From the NCBI GenBank assembly GCA_964035575.1, contig OZ037901.1, forward strand, positions 868,001 to 932,000: DNA of 64,000 nucleotides, read 5' to 3'. The DNA comes from Rhynchopus sp. YZ270_cl-10. Its lineage: Eukaryota > Euglenozoa > Diplonemea > Diplonemida > Diplonemidae. The notes below the pieces were generated by a model. It made no database searches. It had not been told where the DNA came from and was given only the letters and a program-made list of their open reading frames with translations. Below are positions 41,227 to 50,776 of the stretch, in pieces (the stretch's first letter is position 1; each line of letters begins with the position of its first letter). A program made the position numbers and the translations under genes.

Positions 41227-42588
41227 ATGCAGCTGACTGTTAAGGGTTTTGGTAAAACGGAGTACGAGATTGAGGTGGGTGTGGATGACACATTGGAGAC
41301 AATGCGGCAGAAGGTGGCGTCTGCAGTGGGGTTGGCTGAGGACAGCTTCCGTATGGGCTTCGGAGGGAAGGACGAAGGAGAGGACATCACAGAGCTGAGT
41401 GCTGGGGACACGATCATCCTGGGGAAGGTGAAGAAATTTGAAGCCATAGCCGAGCTCCATGCATTGGGTGAGACGGACATCAGGGCAGAGAGGCTGGAGA
41501 GTGTGGAGGATCCTAAGGTGGCGTGTTTGCTTCTGCAGGCGGAGGTTGCGACGGTCATTCCTGATAAGTTCTTGATGAGGGGATCATTGACGAGCCTTGA
41601 TCTGAGTGCTGTGTCTGTTGTAACGCAGATCGGGAACGACTTCCTCTCTGAGGCCGCGGCATTGACAAATGTCGACCTCTCTGGGTTGAGCAGCGTCACC
41701 CACATTGGGGGTGGTTTTCTTCATAATTGCGGAAGCTTGACAGCAGCCAACTTGTCTTCACTGGGCAATGTTACGGATATCGGGTTCGGCTTTTTTGATT
41801 ACTGCATGAGCTTAACAAAGCTAGATTTGTCAGCACTCAGCAAGCTTACCAAAATTGAGAGCTGCTTTCTTGCCTACTGCGGAAATTTAGCAGTACTGAA
41901 CTTGCCACCGTTGAACAGGGTTACGCAGGTTGGTGGGCACTTTCTTGCCGAATGCCGAAGCTTAAAAGCCCTGCGCTTGCCGTCGCTCAGCAGTGCTACG
42001 CGTCTTGGCGATTACTTTCTTTTGGATTGCAGTGCTCTAGCCACGCTCGACTTGCCACCACTAAGCAGCGTTACGCATATTGGCAAGTGGTTTCTTGGCA
42101 ACTGTGAAAGCTTAACAGAGCTGCGCTTGCCTCAACTGAGCGGTGTCACGCGCATTTGCGATAGCTTTCTTAGGAACTGCAAAAGCTTAACTACACTCGA
42201 CTTGACACAGCTGGACAGCATTACACGCATTGAGGGCGATTTTCTTACTGCCTGCGTAAGCTTAACAAAGCTCGACCTGTCACCCCTTAGCGGTGTCAGG
42301 TACATTGGCATGGAGTTTCTTAACAGCTGCATACACATGGCCACACTCGACTTGACACCACTGAGCGGTGTTACAGAAATAAGCGATGGTGAGTACTTTC
42401 TTAGGTACTGCACAGGCTTGACAGCTTTGGACGTACCAAGGAACACTGTTGTGTGGAGCACAGTGAAGCAAGGCAAGCTGTCCCATCTTTTGGTTGAACC
42501 TGGTGCAAAACATGGCAGAGATGAGTCTCCCGAGCAGCGCAAGCGCAAGAGACTGGCACAACTGACCGATGGCGACGTCAGCAGCTAG
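41227..42588 (+). CDS. Ubiquitin-like plus leucine-rich repeat protein, array copy 1
   Basis: A 453-residue protein. Residues 1-65 (MQLTVKGFGKTEYEIEVGVD, then TLETMRQKVASAVGL) match the ubiquitin beta-grasp pattern without a GG end. A linker (about 66-115) precedes eleven 25-residue leucine-rich repeats of the form SLTxLDLSxLSxVTxIGxxF, LxxC (about 115-395). The tail has a basic QRKRKRL cluster, a likely nuclear signal. The repeats resemble BspA/surface-type LRRs but there is no signal peptide. The partner is unknown; a ubiquitin-like head on an LRR suggests a recognition protein in protein modification. The first of four linked genes in a mosaic array. Confidence 0.85.
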   Translation: MQLTVKGFGKTEYEIEVGVDDTLETMRQKVASAVGLAEDSFRMGFGGKDEGEDITELSAGDTIILGKVKKFEAIAELHALGETDIRAERLESVEDPKVACLLLQAEVATVIPDKFLMRGSLTSLDLSAVSVVTQIGNDFLSEAAALTNVDLSGLSSVTHIGGGFLHNCGSLTAANLSSLGNVTDIGFGFFDYCMSLTKLDLSALSKLTKIESCFLAYCGNLAVLNLPPLNRVTQVGGHFLAECRSLKALRLPSLSSATRLGDYFLLDCSALATLDLPPLSSVTHIGKWFLGNCESLTELRLPQLSGVTRICDSFLRNCKSLTTLDLTQLDSITRIEGDFLTACVSLTKLDLSPLSGVRYIGMEFLNSCIHMATLDLTPLSGVTEISDGEYFLRYCTGLTALDVPRNTVVWSTVKQGKLSHLLVEPGAKHGRDESPEQRKRKRLAQLTDGDVSS

Positions 42589-43259
42589 CATATGCCTGTC
42601 GTGAGCACCGTTGTGGCAGTGTGTCTCCTATCTACCCAACCCCAGAGGATACGAGATATTCAAAGGGAGTAGGAAGACGAACATTCAGAACATGACTTTT
42701 TTATTTTTTTTGAAAACTTGGTTGTGTAGACATCCAAGTTTTGCTATCTCTTTGTACTACTCTAGTCTTTGTGTAGGTGTTTCAATACAATGGACAATGG
42801 ATGATTAAACTAGTTTTAATCATTGCTTGGACGGCGAACTACTAAGCCCAGAAACTTCAGTATGTTTCTCACTTTTCTATTTTTACTTTTGCTTTTATTT
42901 CTCTTTTCTTCTGTGTTTGCTGAGGTTTTCTACCTGATACACAAACAGGATGTGCTGGTATTTGTTTGGATTGGTAGCAATTGCACGGAATACTTTACGG
43001 CAGCCTATTCCCGAACCAAAAAACTGAAGTAGAAGGTACCAAATGTTCACACGGACATCAGTTTCACGACATTCGCCCACCATCTAAAGGGAAATCACTG
43101 AAGATGTCCACCCTTTTGAATACAACTGTACGATTCTTAGGACTGAAACAGGGTTTATGTCAGAAACCAATCTACTGAAGTTTCAACTTGTGCACGAAGC
43201 ATTTTACTTTTATTTTCTACGTTTTGCAAAACATACACCATACAAAGAAAGATGGGACC

Positions 43260-43314
43260 GATCCCTCACCATATACTATCAATTTGTTGATTGCATAATA
43301 TTATGATGAAAATA
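43260..43314. repeat. Dispersed repeat, copy 2
   Basis: Matches 5161-5210: GATCCCTCACCATATACT, CAATT, GTTGATTGCATA, then a 5-bp insertion and ATGATGAAAATA. Confidence 0.6.
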
Positions 43315-43914
43315 TTTTTTTGAAAACTTGGTTGTGTAGACATCCAAGGATGAACTTCTCTATATCTTTTTTTTGAATATACGAGAATTGTCATATAAAC
43401 ATAAACCTCTGTTTTTAGGTAGTGCTTGCCGAATTACTCCCCAGATTCATTCACTCAGGGACACTAATTCGAGCGATCAACGAAAAAACTTTCTCTCTTT
43501 TTTTCCTTGTTTTCGTTTCTTTTGACTGAATATCTAAAGAAGAGTTCTATTTTTAATTGTTTACCATACAATGCAGCGAGGACTAGTACGCCTGAAAAAA
43601 TGGCCAGAAAATATATCTGAGGCCCTACAAATATGCCCGACTATGCCTCAGCCATACCTGAGAACTTTTTATCCGGCCGTAGCGATGCCAACTTAGCCTT
43701 GTTGCATTGTATGGCTTACCTTTCAGGCTATCAGCTTGGATTTTTGATTTGTTCCGGAATAGGTCTTTTTTGAAGAAAAAAAGTGCAAAAATATTTTTCC
43801 CTTTTTGGAGAATGGGGTGCATTTCGCGATGTGCTTTGCGCAGAGCAGAGTATAAGATAACCCGCCCATCACCCCTCACCCCCTCACCCGTATTCCCATT
43901 CAAGACTCTGTAAC

Positions 43915-43963
43915 GCTGTTAAAGGTTTTTGGCAAACCGGAGTACGAGATCGAGGTGGGTGTG
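43915..43963 (+). pseudogene. Relic of a ubiquitin-like gene start, copy 1
   Basis: CTGTTAAAGG, then GGCAAACCGGAGTACGAGAT and GAGGTGGGTGTG match codons 3-19 of the gene at 41227, with one extra T that shifts the frame. It stops abruptly at GTGGGTGTG and is followed by unrelated sequence. It lies about 85 nt before the start of LRR copy 2. Confidence 0.75.
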
Positions 43964-44048
43964 CCTCACCAGGAGAGTGGTTCCTCACGTCGTTTCCCCA
44001 ACTCCCACAACCCCACCACACAACAGAGCAGCACCTGAAGGAACACAA

Positions 44049-45419
44049 ATGGAAGTAGTTGTCAAGGACTGCGCAGACAACTTGTATGTGATTGAGGTGG
44101 GTGTGGATGACACAATGGAGACAATGCGGCAGAAGGTGGCGTCTGCAGTGGGGTTGGCTGAGGACAGCTTCTGTATGGGCTTCGGAGGGAAGGACGAAGG
44201 AGACGACATCAGAAAGCTGAGTGCTGGAGACACGATCACCCTGGGGAAGGTGAAGAAATTTGAAGCCATAGCCGAGCTCCATGCATTGGGTGAGACGGAC
44301 ATCAGGGCAGAGAGGCTGGAGAATGTGGAGGATCCTAAGGTGGCGTGTTTGCTTCTGCAGGCGGAGGTTGCGACGGTCATTCCTGATAAGTTCTTGATGA
44401 GGGGATCATTGACGAGCCTTGATCTGAGTGCTGTGTCTGTTGTAACGCAGATCGGGAACGACTTCCTCTCTGAGGCCGCGGCATTGACAAATGTCGACCT
44501 CTCTGGGTTGAGCAGCGTCACCCGCATTGGGGGTTGTTTTCTTCATAATTGCGGAAGCTTGACAGCAGCCAACTTGTCTTCACTGGGCAACGTTACGGAT
44601 ATCGGGATCGGCTTTTTTTGTGACTGCATGAGCTTAACAAAGCTAGATTTGTCAGCACTCAGCAAGCTTTCCAAAATTGAGAGCTGCTTTCTTGCCTCCT
44701 GCGGAAACTTAGCAGTACTGAACTTGCCACCGCTGAACAGGGTTACGCAGGTTGATGGGCACTTTCTTTCCGAATGCCGAAGTTTGAAAGCCCTGCGCTT
44801 GCCGTCGCTCAGCAGTGCTACGCGTCTTGGCGATTGCTTTCTTTTGGATTGCAGTGCTCTAGCCACGCTCGACTTGCCACCACTAAGCAGCGTTACGCAT
44901 ATTGGCAAGTGGTTTCTTGGCAACTGTGAAAGCTTAACAGAGCTGCGCTTGCCTCAACTGAGCGGTGTCACGCGCATTTGCGATAGCTTTCTTAGGAACT
45001 GCAAAAGCTTAACTACACTCGACTTGACACAGCTGGACAGCATTACACGCATTGAGGGCGATTTTCTTTCTGCCTGCGTAAGCTTAACAAAGCTCGACCT
45101 GTCACCCCTTAGCGGTGTCAGGTACATTGGCATGGAGTTTCTTAACAGCTGCATACACATGGCCACACTCGACTTGACACCACTGAGCGGTGTTACAGAA
45201 ATAGGCGATGGTGAGTACTTTCTTAGGTACTGCACAGGCTTGACAGCTTTGGACGTACCAAGGAACACTGTTGTGTGGAGCACAGTGAAGCAAGGCAAGC
45301 TGTCCCATCTTTTGGTTGAACCTGGTGCGAAACGTGGCAGCGATGAGTCTCCCGAGCAGCGCAAGCGCAAGAGACTGGCACAACTGACCGATGGCGACGA
45401 TGGCGACGTCAGCAGCTAG
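44049..45419 (+). CDS. Ubiquitin-like plus leucine-rich repeat protein, array copy 2
   Basis: A 456-residue protein almost identical to the copy at 41227 from residue 18 onward. Its first 18 residues differ (MEVVVKDCADNLYVIEVGVD), so the head was exchanged at a shared IEVGVD/GVGVDDT border. The LRR block has about a dozen substitutions. The basic tail is kept, with a duplicated DGD. The ATG at 44049 is preferred over an in-frame upstream extension, because the extension covers the non-homologous leader. CCACACAACAG (AG near 44026) is a possible splice site. Confidence 0.85.
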   Translation: MEVVVKDCADNLYVIEVGVDDTMETMRQKVASAVGLAEDSFCMGFGGKDEGDDIRKLSAGDTITLGKVKKFEAIAELHALGETDIRAERLENVEDPKVACLLLQAEVATVIPDKFLMRGSLTSLDLSAVSVVTQIGNDFLSEAAALTNVDLSGLSSVTRIGGCFLHNCGSLTAANLSSLGNVTDIGIGFFCDCMSLTKLDLSALSKLSKIESCFLASCGNLAVLNLPPLNRVTQVDGHFLSECRSLKALRLPSLSSATRLGDCFLLDCSALATLDLPPLSSVTHIGKWFLGNCESLTELRLPQLSGVTRICDSFLRNCKSLTTLDLTQLDSITRIEGDFLSACVSLTKLDLSPLSGVRYIGMEFLNSCIHMATLDLTPLSGVTEIGDGEYFLRYCTGLTALDVPRNTVVWSTVKQGKLSHLLVEPGAKRGSDESPEQRKRKRLAQLTDGDDGDVSS

Positions 45420-45991
45420 CCTATACCTGAGCACCGTTGTGGCAGTGTGTCTCCTATCTACCCAACCCTAGAGGTGAGGAGATATGCAAAAGGGAGCAGG
45501 AACGAAGACGATTTAGAACATGACTTTTTTTTTTTTGAAAACTTGGTTGTGTAGACACCCAAGGATGAGTGCCGCTAGTTCTTTTTTAAAATGCTTACCA
45601 TACAATGCAGGGAGAGGACTAGTACGCCTTAAAAAAATGGTATCTGAGGCCTACAAATATTCCTGACTATGCCTCAGCCACATACATGAGAACTTTTTAT
45701 CCGGCCGTAGCGAGGTCAACTTAGCCTTGTTGCATTGTATGGCTTACCTTTCAGGCTATTAGCTTGGATGTTTGATTTGTTCCGGAATTAGGTCTTTTTT
45801 TGAAAAAAAAAAGTGCGAACATATTTTTCCTTTTTGGAGGCTCTGTAACGCTGTAAAGGTTTTTTGGCAAACCGGAGTACGAGATCGAGGTGGGTGTGCC
45901 TCACCAGGAGAGTGGTTCCTCACGTCGTTTCCCCAACTCCCCAACTCCCACAACCCCACCACACAACAGAGCAGCACCTGAAGGAACACAA
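45420..45991. other. Duplicated flank before the chimera
   Basis: Copy of the LRR 3' flank (to about 45562), then the 45590-45836 segment that duplicates 43558-43800, then a second relic of the ubiquitin-like start (45847-45897, matching 43915-43963). This shows the whole roughly 1.95-kb unit was duplicated in tandem. Confidence 0.65.
45847..45897 (+). pseudogene. Relic of a ubiquitin-like gene start, copy 2
   Basis: Same remnant as at 43915 (GGCAAACCGGAGTACGAGAT, GAGGTGGGTGTG) with a further small change in the T-run. It was carried along by the tandem duplication. Confidence 0.75.
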
Positions 45992-47194
45992 ATGGAAGTA
46001 GTTGTCAAGGACTGCGCAGACAACTTGTATGTGATTGAGGTGGGTGTGGATGACACATTGGAGACAATGCGGCAGAAGGTGGCGTCTGCAGTGGGGTTGG
46101 CTGAGGACAGCTTCTGCATGGGCTTCGGAGGGAAGGACGAAGGAGGCGACATCACAGAGCTGAGTGCTGGAGACACAATCGTCCTGACGAACACCAACGC
46201 ACCGCAGATCCCCGGCGAGTGGGGCGACGTTCGGCTCCCCGACGACTGCTGTGTCATCACGCAGATCGGCGCCACGCTGCACATCACCAACACCACACAG
46301 CCGTGGTCACCTGCAGAGGGAATCATCAATGAAGAGGGGGAGGTAAGCTTCACGGCAGGGCTTGTTGGTCTCACTGCACAGTACGACAGGATAGCACAGC
46401 GGCTTGACTTCTCGAACGGATGTGCCTGGGAGCACATTCCAGCTGCAGTGTCCTCCGTCTCGCTTGCAGGAAAGTGGGGCGACGTTCGGCTCCTCAACGA
46501 CCGCTCTTTCATCACGCAGCGCGGCACCACGCTGCACATCACCAACACCACACAGCCGTGGTCGCCTGCACAGGGCAACATCGATGAAGAGGGGAAGGTC
46601 AACTTCATCACAGGGTTTAGTGGTCTCACCGCACAGTACGACGAGACAGCAGAGCGGCTTGCCTTCTCGAACGGATGTGCCTGGGAGCGCATTCCAGCTG
46701 CATCTACGCATGAAGTGTTCTCCGTCTCGCTTGCAGGGAAGTGGGGCGACGTTCGGCTCCCCAACGACCGCTGTGTCATCACGCCGCACAGTGGCACCAC
46801 GCTGCACATCACCAACACCGCACAGCCGTGGTCGCCTGCGCAGGGCAGCATTGATGAGGAGGGGAAGGTCAACTTCACCTCAGGGCTTATTGGTCTCACT
46901 GCACAGTACGACGAGACAGCAGAGCGGCTTGCCTTCGAACGGATGTGCCTGGGAGCGCACTTCAGCTGCACCCACAAAAGGAAAGCGTTGTACTTTATCT
47001 TAGGGGCGACAACGAAAACAATGCAACTGACTGTTAAGGGTTTTGGTAAAACGGAGTACGATGAAGTGGATACGCTTCCCTCGCCAGTTCTTTTTATCCC
47101 CTGGCACCCCAACCCCCCGTGTGGATGCGTCAATGCAGCACGAAACTTTGAGACAAAGAGACACACGTACCTTTTTAAATTACTAAAAAGATGA
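45992..47194 (+). CDS. Chimeric gene: ubiquitin-like head fused to WGDV beta-repeats
   Basis: A 400-residue frame. Residues 1-65 are the ubiquitin-like head of LRR copy 2. At SAGDTIVL it switches without a break to TNTNAPQIPGEWGDV, the start of the beta-repeat block of the gene at 47491. Three repeats of about 80 residues follow, each with WGDVRLP, ITNTTQPWSP, GLTAQYD and FSNGCAWE motifs. In the third repeat a 2-nt loss shifts the frame (RLAFERMCLG in place of the usual FSNG reading). After that the frame runs into a second copy of the MQLTVKGFGKTEY start of the gene at 41227 and unrelated residues. It looks like a recombination product; whether it is expressed is unknown. Confidence 0.65.
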   Translation: MEVVVKDCADNLYVIEVGVDDTLETMRQKVASAVGLAEDSFCMGFGGKDEGGDITELSAGDTIVLTNTNAPQIPGEWGDVRLPDDCCVITQIGATLHITNTTQPWSPAEGIINEEGEVSFTAGLVGLTAQYDRIAQRLDFSNGCAWEHIPAAVSSVSLAGKWGDVRLLNDRSFITQRGTTLHITNTTQPWSPAQGNIDEEGKVNFITGFSGLTAQYDETAERLAFSNGCAWERIPAASTHEVFSVSLAGKWGDVRLPNDRCVITPHSGTTLHITNTAQPWSPAQGSIDEEGKVNFTSGLIGLTAQYDETAERLAFERMCLGAHFSCTHKRKALYFILGATTKTMQLTVKGFGKTEYDEVDTLPSPVLFIPWHPNPPCGCVNAARNFETKRHTYLFKLLKR

Positions 47195-47490
47195 TGGGTG
47201 AGTTGCGCCACCCCCCAATTGTTACAACCAGCTAACAGGCGTTACGTTGTTGCAACAAAGAAGGGGAGGTGCACTGCGCCTGGTCTGTTGCTCTCTGTCA
47301 CTGTGTCAGGTCAAAAACTAACCAAAAACTACAAAGCAAAGCACAAAAAACAACCTGATGCAGATGTCAAAGTAAAAAAGAGAAATGCAAGTTGACTTTA
47401 GTAAGGACTCACTTTCACCAACGGGGTTTTTAAACCACCCAAATTCAGCCTCACTCAGCTCAACACAAGTAAACACTTCCTTTTTTAAAA

Positions 47491-49569
47491 ATGACCTTCA
47501 AGACGGAATGCCCGAACTGCAGAGGACAGGGATACTTCAGCACGTTTTCGAAGCCGTGCTCTGCAACCGACATGCACAAGAAGGAGGCGTGCAGGCTGTG
47601 CAGGGGGAGCTGCGTTGTTGATGGAAACGCACAACAGTGCCCGAAGTGCGAGGGTATGGGTGCGTTCAACTGCTTCAACAGGGCCTGCAGGCATACGGAC
47701 ATGCAGTTTGCTCGCGACTGTGCGAGCTGCTCGGGGCAGGGGTGGAGTGTCACCCCTGCAGCGGCCGGCAGTCCCTTCGCCTCCATGACGAGCGCTATGG
47801 CCAGCTGCACCGTCACCCCCGCAGGGTCCCCTCCAATGGTGTCCCCGGACTGCTCCTTCACGATGACCACTGCCCCTGCTGCACAGCCACACCATGGACA
47901 CGGCCACCACGCTCATGGCCACGCACACCCACACCAGGCAGCGCATGGAAGGCACCCCCAGCAAGACTACATCGCCCCCGGCGTCACCGTCGTCACAACG
48001 AAGCCCGTCGACGGCGTGCAGGTTGTCGTCAGCACCAACGCACCGCAGATCCCCGGCGAGTGGAGCGACGTTGCAATCCCCAACGACCGCTGTGTCATCA
48101 CGCAGAGCGGCACCACGCTGCACATCACCAACACCGCACAGTCGTGGTCACCTGCACAGGGCAACATCAATGTGGAGGGGAAGGTAAACTTCACCGCAGG
48201 GCTTATTGGTCTCACTGCACAGTACGACAAAACAGCACAGCGGCTTGCCTTTTCAAACGGGTGTGTCTGGGAGCGCACTCCAGCTGCACCCACGCATGCA
48301 ATGTCCTCCGTCTCGCTTGCAGGGAAGTGGGGCGACGTTGCCCTGCCTGGGGATGAGGTGGTCATTGTGCACCACGGGGCACACCTGCAGATCACCAACA
48401 CAGGCCAGCAGTGGTCACCTGCGTCAGGCACCTTCGACGAGGCACGCAGGACAGTGACGTTCACCTCTGGCCTGGTCGGGCTCACCGCCACCTTGGACGC
48501 CTCCTCACAGCTGGCTCTCTCCAACGGCACACGCTGGGCAAGACATACCAACACACCGCCAGCGGCCGCGGTGCAGCAGATTGACGGCAACTGGCAGGAC
48601 CCACGCCTTCCTGGGGATGAGGTGGTCATCGTCCAGACCGGCGACATCGTGAACGTGACAAACGCTGCACAGCAGTGGTCCCCTGCTACAGGAAAGATGG
48701 ACGGACACAACGTGGTGACCTTCCTGAGCGGCCTGGTTGGGCTGACCGCACGCTTCGACTCTGCCTCACAGGCACTGCATCTCTCGAACGGCACACAGTG
48801 GACCCGCCGTTCCAACACTGCCAACACCATCCCGCAGCTTGCAGGATCCTGGGGCGATGTGTCCCTCCCTACAGACCACCTCACCATTGTGCAGAACGGT
48901 GCCAACTACACTATGACCAACGCAGGGCAGGGCTGGTCACCTGCCACTGCGGTTGCTCAGAATGGGGAGCTCATTTTCACGTCTGGGATCCTTGGTTTGA
49001 AGGCGACCTACGACACAATGACACAACAGCTGAAGCTGTCAAACAACACTGCATGGGAGCGCAGGGCCCTATGCAATGTTCAACAGATTGGCGGGAACTG
49101 GCAGGACCCACGCCTCCCTGGAGACCATGTGGTGATCACACAGCAGGGAGAGCTTATGACCATCACAAACGCACAACAGGGGTGGTCGCCTGCAACGGGG
49201 AAGATCGATGAGGCAAACAAGATTGTGTTCACCTCTGGGCTGCCTGACGGCCTGACTGCACAGTATGATGTAGCAAGCAGCACACTGCACCTCTCTAACG
49301 GCACGCAGTGGACCCGCAGACCCGACGCACCCCTGCAAGGAAAGTGGGGCGACGTCTCCCTCCCAGGGGACGAAGTGCTCATTGTGCAGACAGGAAACGT
49401 TCTCCAGATCACCAACGCAACCCAGGGCTGGTCGCCTGCCACCGGCACCATGGACGCGCACAACCACGTTGTGTTTACATCTGGCCTTCCGGCAGGGCTC
49501 ACAGCACAATTCGATGCGCCCACACAGAAGCTCTCCCTCTCCAATGGAACACAATGGGCCAGAAAGTAA
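47491..49569 (+). CDS. Cys-rich (DnaJ-like) zinc-finger plus six WGDV beta-repeats
   Basis: A 692-residue protein. Residues 7-92 hold two similar units, each CPxCxGxG, FxxC, TDMxxxxxC and CxxCxG, giving four CxxCxG motifs as in the DnaJ zinc domain but without a J-domain. A His-rich stretch (HHGHGHHAHGHAHPH, about residue 134) may bind metal. From about residue 185 come six beta-rich repeats of about 75-80 residues: WxDVxLPxD, IxQxGxxLxITN, QxWSPAxG, GLxGLTAxYD and LSNGTxWxR. Similar NGxxWxR repeats occur in many protists without a proved role. The donor of the chimera at 45992. Its start at 47491 follows a short A-rich leader. Cytosolic, since no signal peptide is seen. Confidence 0.85.
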   Translation: MTFKTECPNCRGQGYFSTFSKPCSATDMHKKEACRLCRGSCVVDGNAQQCPKCEGMGAFNCFNRACRHTDMQFARDCASCSGQGWSVTPAAAGSPFASMTSAMASCTVTPAGSPPMVSPDCSFTMTTAPAAQPHHGHGHHAHGHAHPHQAAHGRHPQQDYIAPGVTVVTTKPVDGVQVVVSTNAPQIPGEWSDVAIPNDRCVITQSGTTLHITNTAQSWSPAQGNINVEGKVNFTAGLIGLTAQYDKTAQRLAFSNGCVWERTPAAPTHAMSSVSLAGKWGDVALPGDEVVIVHHGAHLQITNTGQQWSPASGTFDEARRTVTFTSGLVGLTATLDASSQLALSNGTRWARHTNTPPAAAVQQIDGNWQDPRLPGDEVVIVQTGDIVNVTNAAQQWSPATGKMDGHNVVTFLSGLVGLTARFDSASQALHLSNGTQWTRRSNTANTIPQLAGSWGDVSLPTDHLTIVQNGANYTMTNAGQGWSPATAVAQNGELIFTSGILGLKATYDTMTQQLKLSNNTAWERRALCNVQQIGGNWQDPRLPGDHVVITQQGELMTITNAQQGWSPATGKIDEANKIVFTSGLPDGLTAQYDVASSTLHLSNGTQWTRRPDAPLQGKWGDVSLPGDEVLIVQTGNVLQITNATQGWSPATGTMDAHNHVVFTSGLPAGLTAQFDAPTQKLSLSNGTQWARK

Positions 49570-49670
49570 GCAAAGAAAAAGATTTATCCCGACACATCAA
49601 CCACCCCTCAAGGTGGGAGGTTGTCGAGGCAGATAAAAAACGGTGATATCTTTGCGTCACAAAACCCTAG

Positions 49671-50194
49671 TTTTCAACTTACCTTCCTTCACCCCCCCCT
49701 GTAAGGGCAACCGTAGGTGAAGTAAGGTATAGTATTGAAATCGATGTGGGGGGGGGGGAAAGGGTCAATTTTACAAAACCAGATTTTGAGGAAAATTTTA
49801 GCTGAAAATGGGCCCCACGTATAAGCAACCGGGCTCATATTTCTCAAAATTTAAGTAGTCAAAAAATTGTCCAATTTTCGAGATTGACCCCACCACTGCA
49901 CGGGCGGATCCCAAAAATGCAAATAAGGACCCTTTTCAACTTACCTTCCTTCACCCCCCCCTGTAAGGGCAACCGTAGGTGAAGTAAGGTATAGTATTGA
50001 AATCGATGTGGGGGGGGGGGAAAGGGTCAATTTTACAAAACCAGATTTTGAGGAAAATTTTAGCTGAAAATGGGCCCCACGTATAAGCAACCGGGCTCAT
50101 ATTTCTCAAAATTTAAGTAGTCAAAAAATTGTCCAATTTTCGAGATTGACCCCACCACTGCACGGGCGGATCCCAAAAATGCAAATAAGGACCC
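49671..50194. repeat. Perfect 262-bp tandem duplication
   Basis: Units at 49671-49932 and 49933-50194 appear identical by eye, starting TTTTCAACTTACCTTCC. Each contains a hairpin (CCTTCACC against GGTGAAG) and the motif ATTGACCCCACCACTGCACG, which resembles AATGACCCCATCACT at about 27763 and ATGCCCCACCACAGAACG at about 29330 in the hAT-like element region. Recent duplication or an assembly artefact. Confidence 0.85.
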
Positions 50195-50304
50195 TTTTTA
50201 ATTTGTTCTCTTGAAATGTGTAATTTCATGTTTTCGCGAAAAAAATAGCAACTGATCCTACAAGGGTTGAAGGAAGGTGGTTGAAAACAACAGTAACAAC
50301 AAGG

Positions 50305-50727
50305 ACAAGTAATTGCTAAGAAAAAACGGGGTGTGCTGTGGAACTCCGCACGATTTTCGAAACCACCGTAGCATCCTGGCGATTTGCTGGAGGTGCTGAT
50401 GCGCCTGGTGTGATCGATGTGTTGTAGTCTGTGCATTCTGTGTTCCAACGACGACGACAATGTGGGGAGCCTGTGGACAAAAACGATCTGGAACACGCCG
50501 AGCCTGCCGAGCCGACGTCCAACAACGCTATCGAGCAGATGGTGCTGGACGAAGAAGAGGACTGCCCCCTTCTTGAACGTTTCAGATGCTGGCGTCCCAG
50601 TGGGTCTGGCAGCGTACGGAGAGCGTTAGCATACCTGCAGAAGAGCAGAATGCTGGGCGTGTTGTAGATTATTTCAGGATGGAGTTCCACATCACACCCC
50701 GTTTTTTTTCCGATAGCAATTACTTGT
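50305..50727. mobile_element. 423-bp element with ~45-bp inverted repeats
   Basis: ACAAGTAATTGCTA, then AAAAAACGGGGTGTG and TGTGGAACTCC at the left are mirrored at about 50682-50727, with a few mismatches and a small length difference. No clear target duplication. The interior is GC-richer than its flanks and has an open frame of 78 codons (50431-50667, ELLERFRCW-like region) with no known match, possibly a captured gene piece. Class unknown. Confidence 0.65.
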
Positions 50728-50735
50728 TTTTTTTC

Positions 50736-50776
50736 CAGTGCCTGCGTCCCAGAGGCGTTTGTACTATCAACTTCAC
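50736..50776 (+). repeat. Family-C stem-loop
   Basis: CAGTGCCTGCGTC, CCAGA, GGCGTTTGTACT, tail ATCAACTTCAC and T-run. One change in the 3' outer arm. It starts 8 nt after the inverted-repeat element. Confidence 0.65.

Larger units (their letters stand above)
42589..44048. other. Duplicated flank between LRR copies
   Basis: The 3' flank of LRR copy 1 (to about 42740) is repeated after LRR copy 2, including GAAAACTTGGTTGTGTAGAC, which also occurs alone at about 43322. A dispersed repeat sits at 43260-43314. From 43558 to 43800 a segment beginning TACCATACAATGCAG is duplicated at 45590-45836. A relic of the ubiquitin-like coding start lies at 43915-43963. No intact gene. Confidence 0.6.

Noticed and set aside
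43929-44048. In-frame N-terminal extension of LRR copy 2, and the similar one at 45890-45991
   Set aside because: The extension spans non-homologous leader with a splice-like CAACAG, and the ATGs at 44049 and 45992 match the expected start of the ubiquitin-like fold.
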